From Oscillospiraceae bacterium (lineage in GTDB: Bacteria; Bacillota; Clostridia; Oscillospirales; CAG-272): DNA of 35,374 bases. The translations under genes were made by a program, and so were the position numbers. Where the stretch lies: NCBI GenBank assembly GCA_015063955.1, contig SVTD01000015.1, positions 1-35,374 on the forward strand. The letters run 5' to 3'. Each line of letters begins with the position of its first letter. Within the stretch, counting starts at the first letter, position 1. Positions 28,713 through 35,374 of the stretch are shown piece after piece. A model generated the notes under the pieces. That model made no database searches and was not told the DNA's origin. It saw nothing but the letters and a program-made list of their open reading frames with translations.

Positions 28713-28890
28713 CTACTTTCTTTAGAAAAAGAAAGTAGCAAAGAAACCTCAAAAAGACAAAGATATCTAAAAGGCAAAAGCCAACGCTATACGGGAATAA
28801 CCCCGAAAATGAACGAGTTCATTTTCGGGGTTTTCCCGCGTTGGCTGGCGCTGTAAGCGCCGCAGGGCCTTGCCCTGCAACTTTTGCCTT
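28713..28890. repeat. Cluster of nested hairpins, transposon-like without genes
   Basis: A hairpin CTACTTTCTTT/AAAGAAAGTAG (28713-28737) is followed by a nested set: AAAGGCAAAAG with CTTTTGCCTT (28770-28890), GCCAACGC with GCGTTGGC, CGGGAA with TTCCCG, and an inner 16-bp perfect stem (28799-28814 with 28817-28832). Two small hairpins (GGCGC/GCGCC, GCAGGGC/GCCCTGC) sit on the right side. No ORF. Confidence 0.75.
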
Positions 28891-28909
28891 GCAAAGTTCA
28901 GCTACACCA

Positions 28910-29065
28910 ATAGTTTGAAGTTTTTTGCGGAGCGCCGTACGATTATTGTTCTCTTTGGCTTCGCCTTTCGGCGAAGCGGGTGCGAAATTGCTGAGGCTAC
29001 AATTATTGCTTTCTTTATTTTCGCACTAAAAAGCGACCGTATCCCTCCCCGACAAACCCGAATTT
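28910..29065 (+). repeat. Long type B cassette ending in an R repeat
   Basis: GTTTGAAGTTTTTTGCGGAG is followed by a segment nearly identical to that in 11311-11475 (CTTTGGCTTCGCCTTTCGGC, then ATTATTG, then TTCGCACTAAA), then AAGCGACCGT and R at 29047-29065. Here the outer hairpin arms are GCGG..-type, not GGAC/GTCC. Confidence 0.7.
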
Positions 29066-29129
29066 GAATATCCTTTTCAGCGGCAGTGTAAGAATCAACA
29101 AAATTGTGTTTAAAAATAAGAAAATGCTA

Positions 29130-29158
29130 TTTATTTTCACAAAAAGATAGTGTATAAT
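29130..29158 (+). promoter_or_regulatory. Probable promoter of the GH3 gene
   Basis: A clear TATAAT (29153-29158) lies 32 bp before the ATG; the -35 at 17 bp (TTTATT, 29130-29135) is poor, so an activator may be needed. Confidence 0.45.
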
Positions 29159-29190
29159 GATTGTAACTATAAATTAAGTGAGGTACGGCT

Positions 29191-31329
29191 ATGAAGCTTC
29201 AAAAGACTCCCTTTTCTGCGGCGCCCTATATGGAGCGCGCAAAGGAAATCCTTGCACAGATGACACTTACCGAGAAGATCGGTCAGCTGACGTTGACGGG
29301 AACCGTCCGCAGTCTTGACGAGGATATGATCCGCGAGGGCAAGATCGGAAACTTTCTGAACGTTCCCGACGTATCTGCGGCAAACCGCCGTCAGCGCATT
29401 GCCATCGAGGAGTCCCGAATGGGTATTCCCCTTCTTATCGGACACGACGTCGTTCACGGCGACAGAACTCTTTTCCCTGTTCCCCTTGCAACCGCTGCAA
29501 GCTGGGATATGGAAAGAATTGAAAAATGCGAGATGCTTGCCGCAAAGGAAGCGTATTACGAGGGCATCAACTGGATCTATTCTCCCATGATCGATATCAC
29601 CCGCGAGCCCCGTTGGGGTCGAATCGCCGAGGGTGCAGGCGAGGATAAGTTCTTCGGAAGCTGCGTAGCACAGGCAAGAGTACGCGGATTCCAGACGATC
29701 AATCCCGAAACGGGCTATCCCTATACTGCCGCCTGCTTCAAGCACTACTGCGGCTACGGCCTCTCCGAGGCAGGACGCGACTACGAGACCTGCGATATAA
29801 GCGACAGAACTCTCCACTCCGAATATCTCCCCGTATACCGCGCAGCAGTCGATGCAGGAAGCATTACCTGTATGTCCTCCTTCAACTCCATGAACGGCGA
29901 CCCCGTTTCCGGCTCACACTATTATCTCACAGAGCTTCTCCGTGACGAGTGGGGCTTCGAGGGTATGGTGGTTTCCGACTGGACAAGCATCTGGGAGCTC
30001 GTCAAGCACAGAGTTGCAAAGGACGGAAAGGACGCTGCCCATCAGGCTATCCTCGCAGGAAACGATATGGATATGCACTCCGACGTATATCTCAAGTACC
30101 TTGAGGAGCTTGCTGCCGAGGATCCCGCAGTTCTCGAGGCTATCGACACCAGCGTTCTTCGCGTTCTCGTTACGAAGCTTGCCATCGGTCTCTTTGAGAA
30201 CCCCTACAGGGAAGAGGACAATATGAAGTATTTCCTCAAGGAGGAAACAAGAGCCGCAGCACGCGATATGGGTGCACATTCCGCCGTTCTTCTCAAAAAC
30301 GAAGACAATATCCTTCCTTTAAATAATAATATAAAGAAAAAATATCTTCTCACAGGCCCCATGGCAGATGAGAGATTCGAGGCTATCGGTCTCTGGGGCG
30401 GACGCGGTGACGTTAACACCATCGTAACCATAAAGAACGCTCTCGAGGCTGAGGAAAACGTTGAGATCGTATATATCAAGGGCTGTGAATTTGAGGGTGA
30501 CGACTGCTCTCAGTTCGAGGAGGCTGTTCGCCTTGCGGCTGATTGCGACGCCATCATCTACGCCTGCGGCGAGCCCGTTCACTGGGCAGGCGAGCACGGC
30601 GGACGTGCAGAGATCGACCTTCCCACACCTCAGAACGATTATCTCAAGGCGCTCAAGTCCACGGGAAAGAAGATCATCTCCGTTCTTCTTACAGCCCGTC
30701 CCCTTGCGTGCACCACTCTTGACAGCCTTTCCGATGCTGTTCTTCTCGGATGGCATGCAGGAATCGAGGCAGGTAACGCCGTATGCGACTTGCTCTTTGG
30801 CAGAGTATCTCCCTCCGGCCGCCTTCCCGTAACCTTCCCCCGCGCTACGGGTCAGATCCCCCTCTACTACGCAAGCTATCCCGGCGGACGCCCCCGCGGT
30901 TCCGACGGCATCTCCCGCCACAGATTTATCGAGGATACTCCTCTCTACTGCTTTGGCTACGGCCTTACATACGGCGAGGTAGAATACTCTGCTGTTGAGA
31001 TCGAGAATCCCACCCTTCGCGACGGCGATGAGCTGCGCGCATCAGTAACCGTCAAGAATATCAGCGATACTGACATAGAGGAAGTGGTTCAGGTCTACTT
31101 CTGCGACCTCGTTTCCTCACTTGCAACACCCGATAAGCTTCTGTGCGATTTCGAAAAGGTAGCCCTGAAGGCAGGCGAGGAAAAGACCGTTTCCTTCTCC
31201 ATCCCCACGGAGCGCTTCGAAATGATGACAAGAAAGCTCACCCGCGTTCTCGAGCCCGGCGATTTCAGACTTTATATCGGCAAAAACTCCGATACCTGGA
31301 ACGGCGCGGATTTCGTGGTTGTTGAATGA
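29191..31329 (+). CDS. Glycoside hydrolase family 3 beta-glucosidase
   Basis: ATG at 29191 follows GTGAGG. The 712-aa protein begins directly with the GH3 TIM-barrel domain (MTLTEKIGQLTL, LLIGHDVVHG, WGRIAEGAGED, CFKHYCGYG with K184-H185). The catalytic nucleophile is in GMVVSDWTS (D263). The second alpha/beta domain (AVLLKNEDNILPL, LTGPMAD, HAGIEAGNAVCDLLFG, SGRLPVTFPR) and a C-terminal fibronectin III-like domain (ASVTVKNISDTDIEEVVQVYF) follow, the BglX-type arrangement. There is no signal peptide, so it hydrolyses imported beta-glucosides or xylosides in the cytoplasm. The acid/base Glu region around the GEPVHWAGEHGGR loop differs from secreted forms. Monocistronic. Confidence 0.94.
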   Translation: MKLQKTPFSAAPYMERAKEILAQMTLTEKIGQLTLTGTVRSLDEDMIREGKIGNFLNVPDVSAANRRQRIAIEESRMGIPLLIGHDVVHGDRTLFPVPLATAASWDMERIEKCEMLAAKEAYYEGINWIYSPMIDITREPRWGRIAEGAGEDKFFGSCVAQARVRGFQTINPETGYPYTAACFKHYCGYGLSEAGRDYETCDISDRTLHSEYLPVYRAAVDAGSITCMSSFNSMNGDPVSGSHYYLTELLRDEWGFEGMVVSDWTSIWELVKHRVAKDGKDAAHQAILAGNDMDMHSDVYLKYLEELAAEDPAVLEAIDTSVLRVLVTKLAIGLFENPYREEDNMKYFLKEETRAAARDMGAHSAVLLKNEDNILPLNNNIKKKYLLTGPMADERFEAIGLWGGRGDVNTIVTIKNALEAEENVEIVYIKGCEFEGDDCSQFEEAVRLAADCDAIIYACGEPVHWAGEHGGRAEIDLPTPQNDYLKALKSTGKKIISVLLTARPLACTTLDSLSDAVLLGWHAGIEAGNAVCDLLFGRVSPSGRLPVTFPRATGQIPLYYASYPGGRPRGSDGISRHRFIEDTPLYCFGYGLTYGEVEYSAVEIENPTLRDGDELRASVTVKNISDTDIEEVVQVYFCDLVSSLATPDKLLCDFEKVALKAGEEKTVSFSIPTERFEMMTRKLTRVLEPGDFRLYIGKNSDTWNGADFVVVE

Positions 31330-31362
31330 AAAATTAAAAATTTAAAATGAAAAATTATTGTT

Positions 31363-31385
31363 GAAAACCGCCTTTGGCGGTTTTC
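31363..31385 (+). terminator. Terminator of the GH3 gene
   Basis: GAAAACCGCC and GGCGGTTTTC, 10-bp stem with TTT loop, followed by TTCATTTT. Confidence 0.88.
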
Positions 31386-31397
31386 TTCATTTTATAT

Positions 31398-31539
31398 AAA
31401 TTCGTATTTATCGGTGAGACGGTATTGGTGTTTCGTAGGGGCGGATTCCATATCCGCCCGAAGGTGAAATAGAGGTTACAGACCAAATTATGTGGGTGAA
31501 AAATCGTTTTTTCGGGCGGATATAGAATCCGCCCCTACG
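31398..31539. repeat. R repeat plus large 29-bp inverted pair
   Basis: A degenerate R lies at 31398-31416. Then 31434-31462 and 31511-31539 are inverted copies of each other with one mismatch in 29, beginning CGTAGGGGCGGAT, each arm itself partly palindromic. The 48-bp centre has no obvious features. This is an enlarged type A (GTAGGGG) hairpin. Confidence 0.8.
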
Positions 31540-31788
31540 ATAAGAACGCGCGAACGCCACCTTCGTGTGTCATCCTGAGCGGGGGAGTTCGCCGAGGTTC
31601 AGCACGTTCGACAAACTGAAAATTACCGTTCACCTCCGTAGGGGCCGACCTGTGGTCGCCCGCGGGCGCACGCAGTGACGCCCCTACAGTTGACTTGTCA
31701 ACTGTTTAACAACCCGAAATTCAAAATAAAAATGAAGAAATCCGCCGATACTCACTAAACGATGATCGCAGGTGACTTGGCGGATTTC
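31540..31788. repeat. Remnants of the repeat modules
   Basis: CATCCTGAGCGGG (about 31571) is the block of the 1-179 repeat. GTAGGGGCCGACC...GACGCCCCTAC (31638-31687) is a compound type A hairpin containing two of the stem sequences seen elsewhere. A damaged R lies near 31709. A hairpin GAAATCCGCC/GGCGGATTTC (31737-31788) follows. No gene is seen. Confidence 0.65.
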
Positions 31789-31831
31789 AACGATACTTAT
31801 TACTTCTTCACTATTACCTCTTACCTAAACA

Positions 31832-31861
31832 AAAACCCCCGAAGCTACCTTCGGGGGTTTT
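31832..31861 (-). terminator. Terminator of tRNA-Thr
   Basis: AAAACCCCCGAAG and CTTCGGGGGTTTT form a 13-bp perfect stem with a CTAC loop directly after the CCA end of the tRNA; T-rich on the minus strand. Confidence 0.93.
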
Positions 31862-31936
31862 GGAGCTGATAATGAGATTCGAACTCATGACCTCGTCATT
31901 ACCAATGACGTGCTCTGCCAACTGAGCTATATCAGC
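31861..31936 (-). tRNA. tRNA-Thr (anticodon GGT)
   Basis: On the minus strand the 76 bases fold into a full cloverleaf: acceptor GCTGATA with TATCAGC, D-arm GCTC-GAGC, anticodon arm CGTCA-TTGGTAA-TGACG with anticodon GGT, T-arm ATGAG-TTCGAAT-CTCAT, and an encoded CCA end. It reads ACC and ACU codons. It has a consensus promoter and its own terminator, so it is a single-gene transcript. Confidence 0.97.
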
Positions 31937-31950
31937 ACCACAGCCTGATA

Positions 31951-31979
31951 ATTATATCAAAAGGAAGAAGGTTTGTCAA
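31951..31979 (-). promoter_or_regulatory. Consensus promoter of tRNA-Thr
   Basis: On the minus strand TTGACA (31979-31974), 17 bp, TATAAT (31956-31951), 14 bp before the mature 5' end. Confidence 0.92.
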
Positions 31980-32239
31980 TAGCAAAAGCGAAAATGTAAA
32001 AAAATAATTTTTCTCTGAAAAAATTTTTAAAAAAAGAGTAAATTTTTTGAAAAAAATAAAAAGCCGAAAAGCCGGCATTTGTGCATTTAGATAAAAAGCA
32101 AAATAACGCAACACAAGATATAGATACGAAAAAGCATATTGTGCGCAATCCTTTGGTGAAACTGCAAAAACCCAATGAACTCAAGGGGTTTCGGGGTATC
32201 CGCTGTTTATACATTGTACAAATTTTTCCTTAAAACCTA
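31980..32239. other. AT-rich intergenic stretch without recognised features
   Basis: This stretch has long A/T runs and no R repeat, no hairpin of note and no frame with a ribosome binding site. Two 60-85 codon minus-strand frames are rich in Phe and Lys, as expected from random AT-rich DNA. It is the only sizeable gene-free DNA here that lacks the repeat modules. Confidence 0.5.
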
Positions 32240-32276
32240 TTGACAATTTGACATATCGATGATAGAATTGTATTAC
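32240..32276 (+). promoter_or_regulatory. Overlapping promoters of the large secreted protein gene
   Basis: TTGACA (32240-32245) with 17 bp to TAGAAT (32263-32268), and a second TTGACA (32248-32253) with 17 bp to TATTAC (32271-32276), are staggered by 8 bp. This fits strong expression. Confidence 0.75.
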
Positions 32277-32301
32277 CAAATTTAATGGAGGTATATACCC
32301 T

Positions 32302-35300
32302 ATGAAAAAAGTTTTAGCGCTTCTTCTCACGGCAGCTATGCTTCTCTCCTGCATGATCGTTGGTATTTCCGCGGTAAGAGAGCATGCTACTAACGTTGAG
32401 ACTGTAGTTACAACAGATAAGGCAGCTACAAATACAGCGAATTTCGTTGGCTTTGAAAACTCCTTCTATGCTGATAACTACACATTCTCCATCACAATGA
32501 AGTCCTGCACAGCAGACTTCGGTCAGATGGCAGAAAACGTAGGTTTCCTTGAGGGAACACCTATCATCAACATGACAGCTGGTACAATTGGTTGGACAGG
32601 CACTTCTGAGACTGTTTCCTACACCTTCGCTGACAACACCTGGTACACAATTCAGTACGAGGTAGCTGGCGGCGCAACTGTTGTATCCGTTAACGGCGAA
32701 GAGATTGGCACAGTTAACAAGACTATCCGTGCTATGCTCTACGGCTCCTTCTATGCAAGCTATGTAACCGAGATCTACTTCAAGTCCGGTTCCGACTATG
32801 CCCTCTATGAGGACTTCGAGGACGGCACTGACGACGTATTCTCTACAGAGGTTACAACATTTGAGGACGTTCAGCAGAACGTAAGCTACGAGAACTACAA
32901 CGTAACTTACAACGAGTTCGGCGCAGCTACAAACTCCGCTAACTTCTCCGGTCTCCGTTACAACGATCCTTACTGGACAGATAACTACAAGTTCACAATC
33001 ACAATGAAGTCCTGCACAGCAGACTTCGGCGATATGGCTGAGAACACAGGTTTCTGTGACGGTGTTCCGATCATCAACATGAAGAACGATACAATCGGCT
33101 GGAACGGCCAGTCCGCAACTGTATCCTTTGATTTCCAGGATGACACATGGTACACAATCCAGTACGTAGTTGCTGGTAACACAACAATCAAGGTAGACGG
33201 CGAAGTAGTTGGTACTATCGACGCAGCAATGCCCGGTAACTTCTACGGTTCCTTCTACAACTCCTACGTTCGTTTCGTTGGCTACTCCGACGGTAACTAC
33301 TATGCTCTCTATGAGGACTTCACAGACGGCAAGGACGACGTATTCTCCACAGAGCTTTCTTACTTCACAGAGGTTGGCAACAAGTATGACCTCGGTATGA
33401 AGTACTGGATGTTCGACGCTAACAATGCATACGTATATGCTACAGGCGCAGCTAATGCTGACAGCATTTCTCTTGATATGATTCTTGAGGACGCTGAGGC
33501 TGGCTTCCGCGCTTCCTACTTCGGCGACGGCATCGTATTCGGCAACGACTTTATCGGTGTTGGCGGCGCTACACTTCCTTACACATTCAAGACAGGCGTA
33601 TGGTACCACCTCGAGTACGTTGACGCTGGTGATAACGTTGCAATCTACGTTGACGACGCTTACGTTGGCTCCGTAGCAGTTGCTGCAATTGCTCCTTCCG
33701 GTCTCTGCGGTTCCGGTATCATGGTTGGTATCGACAACTTTGCATACAACGGCGAAGTTGAGGACTTCGAGGACGGTTCTTTCAACAAGTTCAACTATGA
33801 CGGTAACGGCGTAGCTTATGACTACGATTTCGCTCCCGTTAAGGAAGAGACAATCTTCGACAAGCTCCCCGCTCCCGAGTACGCTGGCCAGGCTCTCCTC
33901 ATCGAGAACTCCTGGGACGGCGAGGCTGGCTACGTAGAGCAGGGCAACCTCGGCAACCTCGGCGATCACTACATCGTTGACTTCAACCTCGCAATTCTCC
34001 CCACAAACGATTCTGCTGACGGTAACTTCTTCGAAATCTGGACAAACTGGAATGCCGGTTCTCCCATCCGTTGGAAGGTTGGTACAGAGTTCGCTGGTAA
34101 GGACGAGGACCTCGTTCAGATCGAATGGGGCGAAGCTACAATCGATAACTTCCACCGTGTAACAATCGAGTTCAAGAACAACAGAGGTTACCTCTACCTC
34201 GATGGTCAGGAGATCTACAACGGTCTCTGCGGTTCCTACAAGGATCTCAGCCTCATGATCATGATGAACTGGAATGCTAACGCAATCATCGATGATTTCG
34301 CAATCTACAACGGCGACCTTGAGCTTATCAAGGATGCTACAGACCTCAAGACAGGTTCCGGCTACGGCTACGGTAACAACATCGTTAAGTGGATCGACGT
34401 TGACGCTGATTGCGACACCAACGGTCACATCACAGGTAAGACAACAATGGAGTATGACTCCACATGTTACTCCGAAGGTAACAACCAGACATGGTGTGCT
34501 GTTTGCGGCGAGCTCAAGGAAAACCGCGAGATCGCTCTCAAGGACCACGTATGGGCTGGCTACGACATGAACAGAAAGACTGACACAGGTCTTGTTTACA
34601 CATACTGTAAGAATGACGGTTGTGTAGAGAAGAGATACACAACTCTTCCCAACAACTACAACGGTAACCTTTACCAGTTCTTCGATATGCAGGACGACTT
34701 CGTTCTCGTATTCGGTAACGAAAAGGCAGTTGACGATTACTCCGGTCTTGATAAGTACCTCACAGATACTGACGGTAACGTTATCGAGTGCTGGAAGGTT
34801 GTTGACGGCGCTCTCGAGTTCCTTGGCCAGGCTGTATACGACGAGTTCTGGGGTATCGAGTCTGCAAAGATGCCCGTTAACGACTGGTCTGTAAGCTACG
34901 ACTTCTTCCTTGATGAGTCCAAGCACTGGACAAACGAGGACGGCGGCGTTGACTACGAGTGCTTCTTCATCCGTTGCTGCGGTTCCGCAGGCTACCAGCT
35001 CCAGGTTGGTTGGGACAGAATCAACGAGCAGCTCTTCATCAGAAAGACTGACGGTTCTAAGGTTCTCGCTACTTGCGACTACACATTCGAAGACCTCACA
35101 ACATACAACTTCAAGGTTGCTTGTAAGTATGAGGGCTACGGCTATACACACGAGGATGACTCCCTTGAGGCTCCTTGGTACGCTGAAATCGCTATCTTCG
35201 TAAATGGCGAAAAGGTTCTTGCATACGGTGATCTCGAGGGTAATGATCAGTACTCCATCTACGATATCGCTTACGGTACAGACCTCGGCGCATACCACAA

Positions 35301-35374
35301 GTTCCCCACATTCGGTCAGTTCGGTACATCCTACACAATCGATAACCTCGCATTCGGTTCTTACGACTTCGAGA
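32302..35374 (+). CDS. Large secreted protein with tandem LamG/concanavalin-like domains (3' end beyond window)
   Basis: ATG at 32302 follows GGAGG. At least 1024 codons are open to the window edge. After a Sec signal (about residues 1-24) come two near-identical beta domains of about 150 residues (about 47-190 and 213-350), sharing SITMKSCTADFG / TITMKSCTADFG, TWYTIQY and ALYEDF..GTDDVFSTE / ALYEDFTDGKDDVFSTE. Further LamG-like units follow (FKTGVWYHLEYVDAGDNVAIY; FHRVTIEFKNNRGYLYLDGQ). There is a Cys segment (STCYSEGNNQTWCAVCGE) like that of the 5970-8405 protein. It probably binds surface glycans. Codon use is extreme: Thr is almost always ACA, and TTA, CTA and TCA are absent for almost 1000 codons, suggesting very high expression. 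A dockerin could lie beyond the edge. Confidence 0.85.
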   Translation, partial: MKKVLALLLTAAMLLSCMIVGISAVREHATNVETVVTTDKAATNTANFVGFENSFYADNYTFSITMKSCTADFGQMAENVGFLEGTPIINMTAGTIGWTGTSETVSYTFADNTWYTIQYEVAGGATVVSVNGEEIGTVNKTIRAMLYGSFYASYVTEIYFKSGSDYALYEDFEDGTDDVFSTEVTTFEDVQQNVSYENYNVTYNEFGAATNSANFSGLRYNDPYWTDNYKFTITMKSCTADFGDMAENTGFCDGVPIINMKNDTIGWNGQSATVSFDFQDDTWYTIQYVVAGNTTIKVDGEVVGTIDAAMPGNFYGSFYNSYVRFVGYSDGNYYALYEDFTDGKDDVFSTELSYFTEVGNKYDLGMKYWMFDANNAYVYATGAANADSISLDMILEDAEAGFRASYFGDGIVFGNDFIGVGGATLPYTFKTGVWYHLEYVDAGDNVAIYVDDAYVGSVAVAAIAPSGLCGSGIMVGIDNFAYNGEVEDFEDGSFNKFNYDGNGVAYDYDFAPVKEETIFDKLPAPEYAGQALLIENSWDGEAGYVEQGNLGNLGDHYIVDFNLAILPTNDSADGNFFEIWTNWNAGSPIRWKVGTEFAGKDEDLVQIEWGEATIDNFHRVTIEFKNNRGYLYLDGQEIYNGLCGSYKDLSLMIMMNWNANAIIDDFAIYNGDLELIKDATDLKTGSGYGYGNNIVKWIDVDADCDTNGHITGKTTMEYDSTCYSEGNNQTWCAVCGELKENREIALKDHVWAGYDMNRKTDTGLVYTYCKNDGCVEKRYTTLPNNYNGNLYQFFDMQDDFVLVFGNEKAVDDYSGLDKYLTDTDGNVIECWKVVDGALEFLGQAVYDEFWGIESAKMPVNDWSVSYDFFLDESKHWTNEDGGVDYECFFIRCCGSAGYQLQVGWDRINEQLFIRKTDGSKVLATCDYTFEDLTTYNFKVACKYEGYGYTHEDDSLEAPWYAEIAIFVNGEKVLAYGDLEGNDQYSIYDIAYGTDLGAYHKFPTFGQFGTSYTIDNLAFGSYDFE

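Noticed and set aside
31932..32214. Small minus-strand open frames upstream of the giant gene
   Set aside because: Phe- and Lys-rich translations of AT-rich DNA, overlapping each other and the tRNA promoter, without ribosome sites.
32314..35298. 994-codon open frame on the minus strand
   Set aside because: It is codon-on-codon antisense to a gene with signal peptide, ribosome site, promoter and internal domain duplication. It stays open only because the sense strand avoids TTA, CTA and TCA, and its Cys- and Val-rich product has no domain logic.

Overview
This window looks like the chromosome of an uncultured anaerobic Clostridia bacterium (Bacillota, probably an Oscillospirales-like gut or rumen lineage). 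The evidence is Gram-positive style promoters (TTGACA-17-TATAAT) and strong GGAGG ribosome binding sites, lipoproteins with a Clostridia-type substrate-binding protein, a type I dockerin on a secreted carbohydrate-binding protein, a C_GCAxxG_C_C protein, and a linked MinD-like / methylglyoxal-synthase-like / YmdB / PgsA gene group. No phage, plasmid, CRISPR or transposase gene is visible. The placement is inferred from gene content only.

Layout. 1-355: repeats, then a terminator. 356-975: a ribbon-helix-helix (RHH) regulator diverging from a 3'-truncated SLOG/DUF2493 gene. 888-2168 (-): a substrate-binding lipoprotein whose two halves are in swapped order. 2384-4978 (+): acidic lipoprotein, methyltransferase-like protein, GDPD phosphodiesterase. 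5015-5930: repeats. 5970-8405 (-): secreted dockerin protein; then a second small RHH protein (-) and comM (+). 10440-11480: repeats and a nested palindrome. 11519-12588: SecB-like protein and rhomboid protease. 12734-17180: a six-gene unit (MinD-like ATPase, MgsA-like protein, YmdB, galactokinase, membrane protein, PgsA) with one clear promoter and terminator. 17214-17900: repeats. 17965-21749: cysK (-), acetyltransferase plus hydrolase (+), cation/proton antiporter (-). 21954-23487: a YwqK-like lipoprotein (+) and a C_GCAxxG_C_C protein (-), converging on a 251-bp palindrome. 23643-26427: two exported or membrane proteins of unknown role. 26475-31329: HD phosphohydrolase (-), Gfo/Idh/MocA oxidoreductase (+), repeats, GH3 glucosidase (+). 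31330-31936: repeats and tRNA-Thr(GGT) (-). 32302 to the right edge: a very large secreted LamG-like protein that runs off the window.

Two kinds of content stand out. First, the intergenic DNA is packed with a modular repeat system. A ~19-bp repeat (here called R, CACCGAYAAACCCGAATTT) occurs about 20 times, mostly in arrays with an 87-90 bp period. The spacers between R copies are recurring hairpin cassettes in which the flanks are conserved while both arms of the stem change together. Larger nested palindromes use the same design. Second, several proteins are abnormal: a circularly permuted substrate-binding protein, a methylglyoxal-synthase-like protein lacking the catalytic residues, and a galactokinase-family protein with a changed sugar-contact residue.

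The metabolic genes suggest a saccharolytic lifestyle: secreted glycan-binding proteins, a cytoplasmic GH3 enzyme, a GalK-like sugar kinase, a sugar O-acetyltransferase and a Gfo/Idh/MocA dehydrogenase. They are scattered rather than forming one polysaccharide utilisation locus. All functions are assigned by reading motifs; no database search was run.
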